Source: Tubulanus polymorphus (lineage: Eukaryota; Nemertea; Palaeonemertea; Tubulaniformes; Tubulanidae). From it: a stretch of DNA of 60,000 nt. The position numbers and the translations under genes are program-made. This document shows positions 23,101-38,100 of the stretch, in pieces. Within the stretch, counting starts at the first letter, position 1, and every line of letters begins with the position of its first letter. The notes beneath the pieces are model-generated. The model searched no databases. It was not told the origin of the DNA and saw nothing but the letters and a program-made list of their open reading frames with translations. The stretch lies in the NCBI RefSeq assembly GCF_964204645.1, contig NC_134034.1, positions 5,763,414 to 5,823,413 of the forward strand. The letters are read 5' to 3'.

Positions 23101-26100
23101 ATAAAAAAAACAATCATAAAACTACAGATTTACATACAACATTTTTGAAGTTCAAGGCTACAAAATCAATTTTCAAGATGAAAGTGCTCAATTTTCAAGG
23201 CCTTTTTTTAGAAGAGTTTAACGTCCCAACTGCAATTAGTTACAGTGTAACCCTAGTGGATCTTAAGAGACGACCAGGGCCTTTTTATAGGTTGTTATGG
23301 CTCACAACCTGACTAAGTTAGCAGAGCTTAGTCCATGTATGTGTCTCCACAGCCAACGCCAGAGGTGGTTTCGAACTAGGGACCTCTCAGTTCCCAGTCC
23401 TCCACTCAACCAACTGAGCTTACTGCACAGGACTAGAATTTCCTTTTGATAATTCATGGCTATGCAAGGCCCGCTACAAACCCTGGAATAATAAAAGCCA
23501 CCAATGGGCATCTTGATTTTGATTGGGCACATTGTTGGGCAGGATATGTATAGGCTAGATATGTATAACCAAATATGAAGATCAAAATCATATTGTGTTT
23601 AAAACTTCCAAACACAACAACTAAATTTCTTAACATGGGCTTGCTGACATAATAGATCATGCTAACTTTAGTGAGGGAGTCCAATATCAGTCCCAAAGGG
23701 TTGGTTGACCTGTTTATGGACTAAGTAATGATGAACAAAATAATACAAAAGGTCCATGGGTATTTGGACTTCATCAAGAAACTTGGAAGTTCTAGTAGGT
23801 GGGGAAATGAACAAGGACCTTAAGCCGGGTAATAGCTAAAATTATCATATTCAAATTGTTTGTAACGCAGGTATCAAAAGAGCAACCTACTAAGTCTGTA
23901 ACTTAATTCATCGAGTTTCCTAGCTAAAAAGTCAAGCTGGTGATAGCAATAATGGCCTTACAAGCAAGCCCATGAAAATCAATGGGGATTAACCAATATT
24001 CAAAATGTCATTATCTCAATGGGATATAAAGGTTTAACCTGTAGAACCTGATTGGGCCCATTATATTGCAATCATTATACATGGTGGTCACTTTTATTTG
24101 ACTTGCTTTTTCCATGACTTTTCCCCCGAAATGCACATAGCTTTTTTCCCCTGACTTATCCAATCCATCGACACACCATCAGTCCCACATCGGAAACTGT
24201 CTGATTCATGCGATCTAGCAATCCCAACAATTTCCCTTACTTTTCCCAATTTTCCGCTGAAGTGTACCAAAAAGAATACTGACCAACACTGTGTGCATAT
24301 CAACTCCATACATTTCCAACCATTTCGCTTTGTTCAAGTAATTGATCTCTGCAATGGCTGGATTTTGTCCGCTGGAATAAACAAATATCATGAAATGACA
24401 CAACAATAATATCTTAAATCAATCTCAAAGAAGTTACTGCTTCCACTAGGCTAACTCAAAAATTTTATGCTAGCTAGTACTTGAAGCATCTGCTTTCTCA
24501 CGATAGATGTTATTGCCACAGTACAGGCCGCCCGGCCATTGGAGATGAAATCCTTTCTTTGATTTTAGAGTTAAAAGAGTTTAGAGTCTATTTTATGGAA
24601 TTCTTTCTCGATTATTGCATTTCCAAGTAATTCCAAAAAATACTTTTCGGGCAGCACCTTTTTGAGAGGATCGGTCGATAAACCTTAAACAAAGGTATAT
24701 TTCTTTGGCCTAAGGCATTGACAAAACATATCCAAGCCAGGACTCTATAGACATGGCAATATGTACTAGTTCGGATACTAATTTCCATAGACTATTCTAA
24801 TTGTATTCTAAACAAAAAAAACAAATTATAAGCAAACTGCACATCTACAGTCAGACCTGTTAACATCAAAAACAGATTTGGAGTAATTTTGATAGTAGTT
24901 TTTCTCCTAAAATAGGAGTTTTTTTCGAAGATTATGAAAAATAGTAGTTCCCTCACCAGTAGACTAGTTTTTGAATAAAACTCAAATAAATTGTAGTTCC
25001 CTCAACAGTGAAGTAGCTTTTTTAGCTGTGTGTACAGACATAATTTGGCATCAGATCATGATGAAAAATGAACCAGGAAACGTAAGTGTCACATTTTCTA
25101 GCCGCTGTTAAACATGGATACAGATTTGAATAAAAATCCTTAAATTTCATTTTGTTGCCTATTGGGGCATCATCAGTTGCTACACGCTTCAATCTTCCAC
25201 GACTTACTTCACAAAATCTATCATATATACAAGACCGCTAATGGATCTGCACCTTATTAAAAATATCATAAACCTTATCATAAAATGATAAAAATACAGG
25301 AATATAGGGCTTAGGCAAATATTGGAATATACAGGACATTTCCAACAAGAAAATTAATTTTAGAAAATTATTTGACGCCTGGGAAAAAAATGTAGAATTT
25401 CTGAGCTAAGCTAATGTGGAATTGCAAATTTGAAATCGAAGTTTTAAGAAATTTGGGGAATGATGAGATTTGGCGATTGGGTAGATGATACAGGTCTTCG
25501 ACTCTAGTAGTGGTTTAAATTTTTTTATTGAAAATTCTCAATAATTGATCGCGAACTTGCGACCGACTTCATTTACTTATGCCTCTAAGCTGGTCTGCAA
25601 CTTCATTGCCTCCATGGATGAAGAAAGAGCTCTTCTGATGTCTGCTTCATCATGACTTCGAGCATATCGTGTGGCCTAGCCAGCCGGCCCGGTCCCCGGC
25701 CACGGGTTTGGCTGTCACTCGATTTCCTACAGTCTTGAGTCTGGGTGGGTTGAAGTAGACATTGTCATTTAAAATAACATGCTTATGTTGTTCTGTATGA
25801 ATTACCCGTGTGCCATGTATGTTGTATTAATTAGGGTTTTCTGTTTCTTCACAGAAAACCCTATTGAAATTCGGGTGGTTATTATTATTTTTTTTTTTCC
25901 CATTTCCACATAGTTTTTGTTAAAAGTGCAAAGGCTTCCTTACCTTACCGCTGTCGCCGATACAATCCGTATGATGTCCTTCAGCTCACTTCAATCTCCA
26001 GATACTGCATGGGAATTTTGATAAATCCACGTTATAAAGGCACTGTCGAGCCGTAAACATCGGAAATTTGGCTCCGTTCAATTAGTAGCCATGTTGTGTT

Positions 26101-29100
26101 TTCTTACCGATATTTCTCTCTTCTTTTCGAGGAAGAGCTATCGAATAATTCCCTCTCTTCTCCACAATCAATTTCAAAGTCAATTTTATGAATTTATTGC
26201 TCAGCGGGTCCGAGTCCAAGAGTTTACGAGTCCGGCGTTCGCGTGTCTGACGGGTTTACGGGCATTTGTTTGTTACCTCTCTAATATTTTTGATTTCTTG
26301 TTATTTCGGTTATTTTATTTAAGTATATTGCTTATCAGTTCATGTAACCAAAAGCGTCAATAAACACACTTTGAATTGATCAAGTTTAAATCAAGGTCGT
26401 TGAGTCGCCGAAGGCTACTAGAATTACGTTCGTCTTCGTCTCAGAGAGAGAAAACAAACGACAGAAAAGTATCAGGTGATTATCGATAGCCTACAACGGT
26501 ACACACAGTTGACAAACAATGTTAGGCCTGTGCCGGTTGGTGCGAACTGGGACTAAATATACTGGTTGGTCAGTTGGTTCGGTTGTGAAGTGTGGAAGCT
26601 AAGATTATAAGAAAGCCTACCGGTATTGATTTGTCTATAGGCCTATTATATAGAAGCCAATACCATTTTAAGTATGAAATTGTAACGCGTACGTGACTGT
26701 ACGGTGATATCCACAGTTCCCTTAACACGCTGTACGTGAGTTCCTATAATCTGCAAACGCGCATGCGTAAAAGAATAGAGTTTGGGTTAGGTGAGGCTAG
26801 GCTATTTGTAAATCAACTTTCATCCACCCACCACTTACGTTCTGTGGCACAGTGGGTAAATCACTGGACTACTACTGGATTTTTTTTTCGTTTGGTTTCG
26901 AATCCCAATATTGCAAGTCTGAGCGTCAACGTACTCACATATGGCTAACCTGTAGAAATCACCGTACAGGTAACAACAGCGTTTTAAGTATTAAGTGAGT
27001 ACGACAAGCCTACCATGCCTATGTACTACAAACACAACTTTTCCCTCTCGTCGGCCCTACAGTGATGTTACTATAACTGGTGCCATTATAATATGGATAG
27101 GATTTGGTCAGGACTAGCCTAAAGTCTAATTCAGTCTATGTACTAATTCACTCGATAGGCCTATTTTTAAAACTATACAGTGAAATATTCACACTCAGAA
27201 AGGCTAATTGATTTGAGCCATGTGATTAAGTTTGGCCAGGCCTTCTCTGACCTGCTGACATTAATAGTCAAACCAAAACGTTCATGTGGTCACGGCTTGT
27301 ATTACCAGAAATCATTGTAGGCCTGTACATTTTGCTGTTCGTAGGTTTGGTATACCGATTTCTCCATTCTTGACTGATAAGTGTACAGTACAGCTGTACG
27401 CATTATATAATTGTTCCAATGGGAATAGGGCCTATTAATGGGGCTTATTATTTCCTGCTTTATAGTACTGAAATATACCTAATGTTCATTCAAATATCCG
27501 ACATCGGTGAAAGTTTGATTAATACTGTATACATGTACTGTAGGTTTTCATGTTGTATGAATATTTTGCAGTTCAAATGGGTATGATGCTGATTCCAATG
27601 TCAAACGCATGAAGTTAGATAGTCAAGGACAGTCAACACCATATATCTCTCTTCGACCGATGTTGTACCATAGAAGATCTGATTCTTTCAACTCAAGGAA
27701 AGTGATTCAACAGCGATTCAACATCATTGTCAATTTCAAAATGTCAATTTTGGCCCGAATTCTGAGTTTGCCATTTCTCATTGCAGTTTGTGATGGGTAT
27801 TCTTTGAAAAGGGATGTTTTATACCTTTGATACCTGAATTTTTAGATTGTTGAGCATTTGGAACCACTTCCCAAGTGGGCATGGTGTCCCTGGACCCCTA
27901 GTTCTAATAACTCAGATCAAGAGTGACTCTCCCGTTTATTAGGAAACACACGCAACTTGTGGAATAGGTTTGATTTACACACATGTTGCAGGTATCAATT
28001 GTTTATCACTATAGAATTTGTAATCCATAAAAGCCAAAATCAACATCAGCCGGAAACCCAGACCAAATCAATTTATTGATTGAATCTACACTACAATATA
28101 TGTATTTATTCAAATATTTCAATAAAAACATTAACTTCTTAAATCTATTCTAAATCATAATACGTTTTTATCTGTGAATTCACTCAATCTATCGGCTCAG
28201 CAGGTGCTTAAGATGAGTTCTTAATAGGACAGATCCATTTTTAAGGATGGTGATAATACAGTATCATGATGTTTGAATACCAAAATAAATGCCTGGTCAA
28301 ATATATTAATATTTGTGATTGTACGTCCGCGTATGTTCAGTTTCAAAGCTGAATCATATTTGACGTTTACACAGTGGTTGCATATTAGGTTCGAATCTGT
28401 CAATGCATTTTATGCTATGTATCGATTTTTCAATTTACTACAATTCCCATCATTCTGAATGGCTTTACAGAAAACCCGTCATCGCTGCTTTGCAGCTATA
28501 TTTTATTTTAAAATTTGTATCTAATGAATTTGGGAATTTTATCCCGGAAATTCAATGTAATAAGGATCAATAAAGAATTGAATTGAATTGTCACCTTATA
28601 CACATGCCATCAGAGGACATGGAGCCGTATATGACAGCTATGCTATTATAAATTGCTAATCTCACGAAACTTGCATACTCCTAATATCAAACATATTTTC
28701 TAAAACGTTTGAATATTGAAATTATATGTTTACACATTTTCATATTGACCATTAGCCGCTGATGAAATTCACGCCGGCCCTACACACATCATAGATAGCT
28801 TCGTCATTCCACCGGCATGCCCACGTCACGGTCTGACTTTTATATCAGACTTCCGCATCGTGTATACATCCGCCATTTAACCGAATAATCCGATTTACTT
28901 ATCATTTCTATTTATGCCTGCAGCTTCTGATATAATCATACATCCTTTACTATTACAATACGTCTTCTAATGATATTCAATGCAATATAACATTTCGACG
29001 TTCAAATATAGGTCATTATATAATCACAGGAAGCCATTCTACATCTACGTCAATAATATTTTGCCAGATAGCTTGTTTGTGTACACATAAACCTGTGACG

Positions 29101-32100
29101 TTTTGCACATCGATTTACGGCTGTCGTTTGTAAAATGACGCTGAATGGTTAACATTGTTTAGGTTTCATAATGGTAACGTTTTATAAGGCGTCAAAAAAT
29201 ATAGGAAATGTAGTACTGGGAGGCCCAACAGAACAAGCAGATAATGTTCTTAGTAAAATAGACATCTAGTAAGGCCCAGGAATAAGTACTTCAGATCAAA
29301 CTTTCAAATCAATTGGTCCTGCCGTCCTATAACCTGCCTCCTGATTTCCTAGACTGGATACAAAGGTGTCAGATTGTCTCAAAAAAAGATGGCTGCTTGG
29401 CAACTGGGCTTTGCTTCTAAGAAGGATATCCTCTGCATGTGCAGTCATTTAGGGTAATAATAAACCCCGCGCTTTAGCGGTCGATAGGCCTAAGATATTT
29501 GTAATATTTGAGATTTTCGCGAATGAAGAAACTTGCCCATCAGTGTTGAAATGAAACTTGCAGGCAATACGTAACACCAAAGATAATAGGGTCATTAGAA
29601 AATTCAGGGATTTATCGCGCTATTTACTTTGCTTCGTGTTTGACTGTCAATATGGCAGATTAACTTGGAAATTCCACTTGGCTGCAGCTCTATAGACTTA
29701 GCAATTAACAAAACATAATATCAAGACTGACTTATGCTTTGAGATCTATGGCATATAAGAGGCTACTAATTCTTCAATAAGGCAACTCAAGTGGAACAGT
29801 GATTTTGCAGAGGAAGGTACCTGCATTTCTTGTAAGCATCCACAATGTGAAGTTCCATTTCTTCAGTTTGTTCAGGGAAAAAATGGAATTCTGAAATGTA
29901 TCCTGGAGTGTGAACATCCTCTTCATAATCACCAAGTTCAGCTGCAATATAAAGAAAAAAGGTGTACCCACAAGAGCTTTTGTTTTAACGATAGATTATG
30001 TTACATAAACACATAATAATCATTCTTGAGAAATTTTAGCTGTAATGAGTGATTGATTACTGAAATATAAATGATTGAAAAGAGTAAATTCGAAGGAATT
30101 TTCGAATTGCGTAGTTCATCTGACTGACTCCCATGTATATGGCGATGATGATGACATACCGGCTAATAGGGGCTACAGTTTAAGTGATCCCCATTTATCT
30201 TATATAACATGCATAGAACATACATCAGTATGCAGAATATGTATCTAAAGGCTGGCTTATGTCGACAAGCAACGCGACGCATACAGACTCCTACCGACGC
30301 CACTCAGAGCAACCGCGATCGCAGCCCAGCTTATGTCGACTGCGCTCCGCTTAGCAGCAACTGAGGCCAACTAGCAGGATATGAGATCCGCACAGTTGCT
30401 CCCCTGCTTATGTCAGTTACGATTACTAGCAACTGCATCGGCTTAGATGGTCACGTGATAAGCATTTTGAGAAAAAATTTAAGTTACTTTGAATTATTGG
30501 GAAATATACTCCAGTTGAAAAGCTATTTCTTTAAGATCTTTATCTTTCTGATTTGTCTTCGAATACAATGTGCCAGTGACATCATAAAGAGAGTGCCGCT
30601 CACACCATAATTCTAACAAATTTGTTTCTAGATATTCGGTACAGCCATCTACCATGCTGAAAAGGTTTGGTTTGCTTTGGAACTACGATGTATATTCGGT
30701 CTCTGATTGGGTGGAATTCCTGCATTCAGTTCCATGAGAGCTCAGTGGAGCGCATCAGATATGAGAACGCCAACCCTTGAAATCCGCGGTTTTTTTCTCG
30801 AGTTACACACGCGAACAATTCTGATCGACCCAATTTTTCTCATACTGATGGGCCCTTGGGGGATACAAATATATTATGAAATATCAAGATAGCCCTAGTT
30901 AATAAACCCTTTCAGCACTGGCCATCTACCCACCAACTTCACTGAGCCAGAAATCAAATGTTTGGTGATTTTACTAAAACCCCTGGTATACAGATACCGT
31001 AAGTGTTAAGGGGTACTGTACCCACAGAGTGAAAACGTAGTGGCCAAACATTTTGGGGATAAAAAATCAATTTTCATGCTAAATATGTGCGTCACATGAC
31101 CTAACTAGCATAATTCATATAGTTTTTTTCGGATATCCTACCAATTACTAAACAAAGCCTGCTTTTCTATGAGTATTTGATGGTAAAATTCCCTTTGATA
31201 GAAAAATTATGGCTGTTTTAGCGTAGCAAGGTAGTCCGCACAATTAGAGAAATATATTAGGCCTCAGTGTTTACATTAATCATTTTAGCCGTCAGGTCAT
31301 TTAGTAAAACAGCAGGATCTCGACCAACTTGACTGAAGGCCAAAACGGGTTCATAGTTGTAATGCTATAGGAAAAATAGCCTGTGAGCACTGTAAGCACT
31401 TAAACGCACTTTTTTCAAACCCAAGTAAGCACTTTAAACAAGAAAATTAGGCTAGAAAAGTGAATTTCACTGCCATTGATTGCCTATCTTATGTAAAATT
31501 CACTACCAACTGCAGCAACTTTTTAAGAAGTTTGCAATTTTTCGAGCCAGTGACAAAATGCCTATACTAAAGCCCTTTAAATTTGTTGGAGTAGGCCTAC
31601 CGATTTTACCAGTATAAATGAAAGGTTGAAGGAGTAAATAAAATTTACAATCTTATATTAAATTGATTTCTAAGATCACCGATCTATCGAAATGGAAGGG
31701 ATCATAGCTTCCTTCTTTGAGTATTTTCCATGTAAAATCTTTGCTGGACTGCAGAAAAATAAAAACTGGAATGAAAACTGGATTGTATTGAATTCCAATG
31801 AGAAGAAATCTTACTTTTTTCAAATGATCATAAAATAGATCATAACTTATGTCAAGATGGAAATATCAGGGAAAAGTTTGTTTTAAAGTTAAATATGATA
31901 AATTCAAAGGGGATCCGTGCTCCAAGCGATTACAAAAGCCTAACATGTGCCCCCTTGAACCAAGAAGTTTGTACGAAAATCTGTCAATGGACACAATCTC
32001 TGCGATATCCCAAACAACTGTATCGTTATTTGTGGTTGTGGGTTTCCCCAATAATTCAATATAGACACTTTCCGTACAGCAGTGAAAAGAAATCAATAGA

Positions 32101-35100
32101 ATTTATATATCTCACATTAAACATCGTCAAACTGTTGCCAAGATTTCTATTATTACAAAAACAATCATAAATCTATAGATTTGCAACATTTCTTAAATTG
32201 AAAGCCCTAAATCGATTTTGAAGACCATTGCAAGGCCTTGAATTTCCCTTTAATAATTCAATGATTGCAAGGCCTGCTACAAACGGAATCCTGTAGCAAC
32301 AGCCAACATGCGTGGCACTTCGAACTTCGCTGACAGCTGATTGAAACATTGCCAATTTCTTGGAAAAATTTAACTAGGCCACGCGCCTCGAGGCACATTT
32401 TTTTCATAGCTAGCAATAGTGAGTAGAGTCAAACCATGCTGCAGTAGTCGTGAGCGCATGTGTGAAGCATATATTCACAAATACTTCTGACCAGAAAATA
32501 CACAGTCGTGCTGATAGCCGACAAATCCATTCTGGAACGATGTCGGGTTGAAAAAATCAGCTGGGTCTAAAAGGCCTGACAGACGGGTCTGTGACCCGAC
32601 ATCCGGCTATTAACGAAAACACTGAGCCTTATTAAAATTGATCCACTATATATATTCCAAAAGGAAAGGATGTGCCTAGGGTAGATATATGTATAACTCA
32701 AATATCCAGACATTACCTTGAAGCGTCTTCAAAACTTCCCAAAATGACTGGATTCGTCAACGGACGGACAAATGGATGGACAAAAAGGGAACGCAATAGC
32801 CCTCTCAGGACTTAAGTCCCAAGTGGACTAAAAATAACTTGAATGATGTGTACTGGATTTAAAACCAAAACAGAAATTTCTAATTTGTTGGAGTAGAAAA
32901 TGGATTTCTATATCAATGAAATTCGAACCCAATGATGACTGGCACTGTGGGACGATAAGCTATTTGAAGTCTTTCATATATCAAGGCCGTGATCATCTTC
33001 CTAAAGCGGTCGCTTGCCGGTTCAGGCTGGTTGTAAGATTGTTCACATGATGTGGCACCAAATTTCCAATTAGGCCTATGTGCTTCTATTTAAATAAAGA
33101 ATTCTGAAAATTCAACTGCCGGTCACACAACTACATACGTGCACTTTGATTTAAAAATCAAACCACCTTCTCGGCAGATGAAGTGGGTTTGTAAGGGAAC
33201 ACATCAAATAAAATCTACCAATAAAATAATCAAGAGGGACAATCCCTATTCTAAGAAAAAAAAAGTACAAAATGAAAAGCATTTATCACTTACATTGTAA
33301 AGCTAAAGCAGCAAGTTCCACAGACACATCTGCTGAACATGGAAGCCGCCCCATCAGTACATCTTGCTTCAGTTGTAAGAAGAATTGATACCTAAACAGA
33401 ATTGTTCCAATACTCCATAAAAATGTTTAGGACCATTTAAAAATCAACTTGCCAATTGATTCTATTGGTATTAACCCATTAGCACTCAAGCCGCCTTTAT
33501 TCGCCCTGCCTATTAGTCCTCAAGCCGCCCGGGTACTTTTATACGACGTGCTGCACAAAAAGCAAAGATATGTGACCGGTTACATATCACATTTTTTGAG
33601 ACTAGAAATGAAAGATCCAAATAGTTTACCGTACGGAGGCGCCTTTGTTCCACAATATAACACCAACCAATCATAGCCACTGTCTCTGATTATCTTTCTT
33701 TTGGATTGCAACAGGAGAACGATAAGTCGTAACAGTTTTTACCCACCCACCATCCCGCTTAACTTGCTTCGAGTTATACGTATTCAATCATATTGTAATT
33801 GTGTAACCCAATTTTGCTTATTTGTAACGTTCAGTTTATCCGTTACCATGGCAACCACTTGTTTTCTTGGCCTAATTACCATCATGGGGTTGCCATGGCA
33901 ATGAGTATTTTAACATTTAATTCCTAGTAATTTTAATTAGATCAAACAACTGAGGCGTTTGACCTATATGTTTATTGTAAACATTATATATTTTGGTATT
34001 CTAATAGTAAACGTCAAGCAGCATGGAGCTTGGACATTTTCAATCTAAATCACCGACCTTACTTTCTTGTTGCAAAAATGGTTAAAGTGGGATGGATTCG
34101 AACCCAGTAGCTTATGATAAACTAGACAACTAAGTCCTCGAAATAATGAACAGAAATCAACATCCTCCTATTTCAATTTCTTTTGTATTTCTAGTATAAA
34201 CATAACAGATCTGCGCACTAACTTCAAATCCAAGTAAGTGTAGATGCAAATCAGGGGGGCCAAAAGGACACGATTTTGGTGGCCCATCTCATCAAATCTT
34301 ACATCACATGAAAGCATTGACTGTTTATTACAAAATAACACGAACTTGTAATGCATGGAAGTAGACAGCAAATGAGCTATTCGGCGAACTTGGATTTTCC
34401 CTTGAATTTTCTGAGGAGTAATTGACACTACATAGTGAAATTCCTTGAGTGCTAATGGGTTAACAAGAAAATGCGAGCAATGCAAAGCATCGCAGTGCAT
34501 TATTTTAGCAATTGGTAAAGTTCCTTTTCTTTTACTTTAAGTTACTAGAATACATACAAGTTAGCAAAATAAGGTCCTGGAAAAATTATCTTCGATAATC
34601 TTCAAAAATTCATGCATGACATAATCAAACAGATATCCAGTTATTTACCTTGTTAATTCTTCACGCAAATTATTTGGTTCTGATGAATAAAATTTCACAC
34701 GGAATCGAAAACTGAATGGCGGCCCAACTGAAAAAAAAAAGAAAACTACGTATGGCTTGATGTCACCAACGCTCAGACACTTGAAAATCTACCTTTTAAG
34801 CTGCACACGGCATAAAATTTGTTTCACCAAAACCGAACACACATTGTTCACAAATCGTTTTGAGTTGAAAAAACATCCAACGCACATGGCATAACGAAAA
34901 CGCGCAGAAAACATTTCTCACACCATGGAGACAACAATAAACTAAGTTATTCATATCAATTTTTGTAATGCCATGTGATACATTGTTGCTCGCTGCTTGG
35001 TTAATCAGCTGTGGATGTTTTACAAATCACAAAACATCCACCACATACGGGACGAAAAATGTTTTCGACTAAACACAAGAGGTTTTTCGCAAATCAAGCA

Positions 35101-38100
35101 GTGCTTGACAGATGTTTAAAATTGACTATAGTGTAATAATAAGTAAAGTAGTGGATGCATGAGTTCTTTTTGTCAGTAAAAACAGTTTAAGTTTCTCATG
35201 ACATTTTTTGTTTCGGTACGCATGCCATGAATAGAAATCTTTTTTCAATATGCCCGTTACTCTCAAGTCTGTGTTAAACACAATCTGGGATGCCGCTCAC
35301 CTTGCTGTGCGTACACAGCACAATATAGTACATATAGTAGTCTCAAAAGCTGTTATCACTAATCACGAAATAGGGGGATTCCCAGAGTTTACAGTATCTT
35401 CGATTGGCACAGTTTGCGTAAATTTGATGACATTACTGGTAATTTTCTTTCAAATCAAATCCAGGCTAGTGTCGAACATCGCATGCAAGCGTCATGCGAA
35501 GCAAAAGGGTTAAAAGAGACGAGGGCGGGGTTGTATTTCTATTTTTGGAATAAAAACATAGGCCTACTATTTCCATGCATTATTCAAGGGCTGATGGAGG
35601 GTGATTTTCAAGATTAATTGGATGCAAAGAACAAATAGCCTATATGACTATATTACGCATCTATAGGCCTATAGGACAAGCTGTATAACCACTGGCTGAG
35701 TGGACTAGTTCTATTGGTCTACTAGCACACTTGCTTTCTACATACAAACAAGACCGTGGTTCGATCCCTGGTGAGTGCTCGTAATTTCACTGTCACTTTA
35801 CTTGATGACAGTAACCGACAGCTCTACCTTGACATTCGCGATCGATAATACTTAATGAATGACGTACATGGGCAAAAAAGTTACAAGGTGACTTTAAAAT
35901 GTTTGTGCGGGCAACTGGATTTCAATACAACCAGCCTCGCGGCAGTTACAGCCTTTAAAACTTAGACGAGCAGCGATTAAAAGTAAAAGTTGATGGCCGA
36001 TGAAGGTTAACCCCCTGAGCCATCAGCTGCATTGACCTTCGGTCGCAGGTAAGCTAAAAGAGAATGTTTGTCATTTCTTGTGGGTGGGCTTGCACATTTT
36101 CTTTTTTTCTTCTTATTAGACACATTGCAAGTAGCCTAAAACGTGAGGTTTTCAGAATTGATGAGACATTAAGAATCAATTTGGAGTGGGCTTACTTTTA
36201 GGCAAGAGATTACAGTGTACTTACTTTTACATTGTTTCTTAATTGTTTTGGTTGGATCTAACCAGTGCTGGAATTTAAGATTGATAGAATTTATTTCTAA
36301 CATTTACCATTCAATGCAATGTTTCCTCGTTCATCATTAGATCTATAAATCATTAGGCCTACATGGTTTTCAAGATGACAACAGGTTTGATAAGAATGCC
36401 AGGGGCCAGAGGTAGGCAAAAGAGGAGAAAATGTTCACTGTCCCAAAACAATTTAACAAAGTCATGCTACGGGAATAGCAGTTCATTCTACTCATTTATT
36501 GAAACTTAAAAGGGCAAATGCCATCAAAATTGTACTCTGCGATTTCTTAACCAGAAGAAACTTTAGTATACATATAACGACCTGAGATGTTACTTATTGA
36601 AAAAAGGAGCACGAATTAGCCATAATAGCTAGCGGAATAGTCATCTATTCATCCTTCACTCCGTGCGTATAGTTCATATTCAACCCACGGGTGGCGCTAT
36701 TTATAATGTTAACTATGACAATCAACACAAGCACGTATGCGCGCTCTTACGCGTAGCCTATGTATAATCAATAAAATAAACACCATTTGTTCACCGTAAT
36801 CACTGACCTACAGCGCTACTCACTGATATACGATTATCATGTCATATGGTAAGAGTTTATTAATTCAAATCACTCCCAAAACGATAAAATATTGCATGAA
36901 ATGTCTAGTGAAATGACTGAGAGCCACGAGCGTTTGTCAGAGATGACGTCAGAAACACGCACCTGCTAGGATAAACAATAACAGTGAGCATGTGCTGAAA
37001 TTGCCAACTTAAAAGTCGTATTTCTCAGTAATGGCTGAACTAAAATTCAAACCAGTTCCATATTTGATATTTGTGAATACATCACAAATGAAAATGAATC
37101 TTACACAATATTCTATTTTGATGGCATATGCTCTTTAAGACTAGAGGGGTCCAAGGACACAATGCCCACTTGGGATATGGTTTCAAATGCTAAATGAATA
37201 ATCTAACAATTCAATATTCAACACCCCCTGGAGACCATATCCTACTAAGTTATTCTACTTACTATTGAACATCCCCTGGTGACCATATACAAAACCCAAT
37301 GACCTTGAAACTCACAACAATCATAGAACATATCAGGAGCTACAATTTTGCAATTGATTGCTGTAACAGAATAAGCCTATGTACCAATAGGCCTATATGG
37401 AAATACTAAGTTATTGTTCTATTCAATGCATCACCGCCCAGCCCCGGCCAAATCGTCTCCGTGCGATCGCGGCTTAACGTTTTTTCTGGTAAAGAAATCG
37501 CGGAAAGTACAATTTTGATGGCATTTGCCCTTTAAAACTCACGACAATCATAGAACATGTCATGAGCTACAAGTTTGCAATTGATTATGGTTAAAAACTA
37601 TGCATAGGTACCAATATAAATAGACAAATTGTAGGCCTATATTATTCAACATTTAACTCCCCCCGGTGGAAAGAACAAAGAATCAGGTGATCCCAATTCC
37701 ACGTGAGATGTACCCTATGCCAGTGCTAATAAAATTCAAATATCGAGACTTTAAGTTAAAACCTGTTGATATTTTCCTGAAAAAAGGCCGCCTATCGAAT
37801 CAAATTTCTCATGCTTATGGGCCCTTGGGGAAAAATATGTGTAAAAGATCAAGATAATTGATCGAAGAGTCTTCAAAATTTCCCTTCGAAAATTTCAAAA
37901 ATGTGTAAATAGTGCTAATTTTAGTGAACTACAATGGCTGCCAGTTGGCCATTTTTATTCTGATCAAGCAAATTTTTGGGTTGAAGATAGGCCTATATCA
38001 TTTAAGTAGATACACGAATAAACCAATTATGAATACAATCCATAGATGCGTCTCCAAAACTTTCCACAATAACTGGATTCCATCAACGAACAGACGAACG

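Larger units (their letters stand above)
24372..29820. other. Intron 6
   Basis: About 5.4 kb with no exon recognised. It contains the 25,832 hairpin, a tRNA-like SINE at 26,843, an inverted R1 terminus at 27,845-27,895 and an (aattg)n-tailed repeat end at about 28,495-28,590. Confidence 0.5.

Noticed and set aside
26091-26363. Plus-strand frame of 90 codons
   Set aside because: Hydrophobic and AT-rich with no motif, inside intron 6 on the opposite strand; likely chance.
35684-35775. Functional tRNA gene
   Set aside because: A- and B-box-like words are present but no acceptor stem or complete cloverleaf can be formed. The same holds for 23,325-23,425, 26,843-26,915, 34,085-34,140 and 54,975-55,050.
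36225-36267. Alternative exon 3 ending at CAAT|gtaaaa
   Set aside because: It would delete two residues from a conserved junction and uses a weaker donor than the gtaagt 9 bp downstream.
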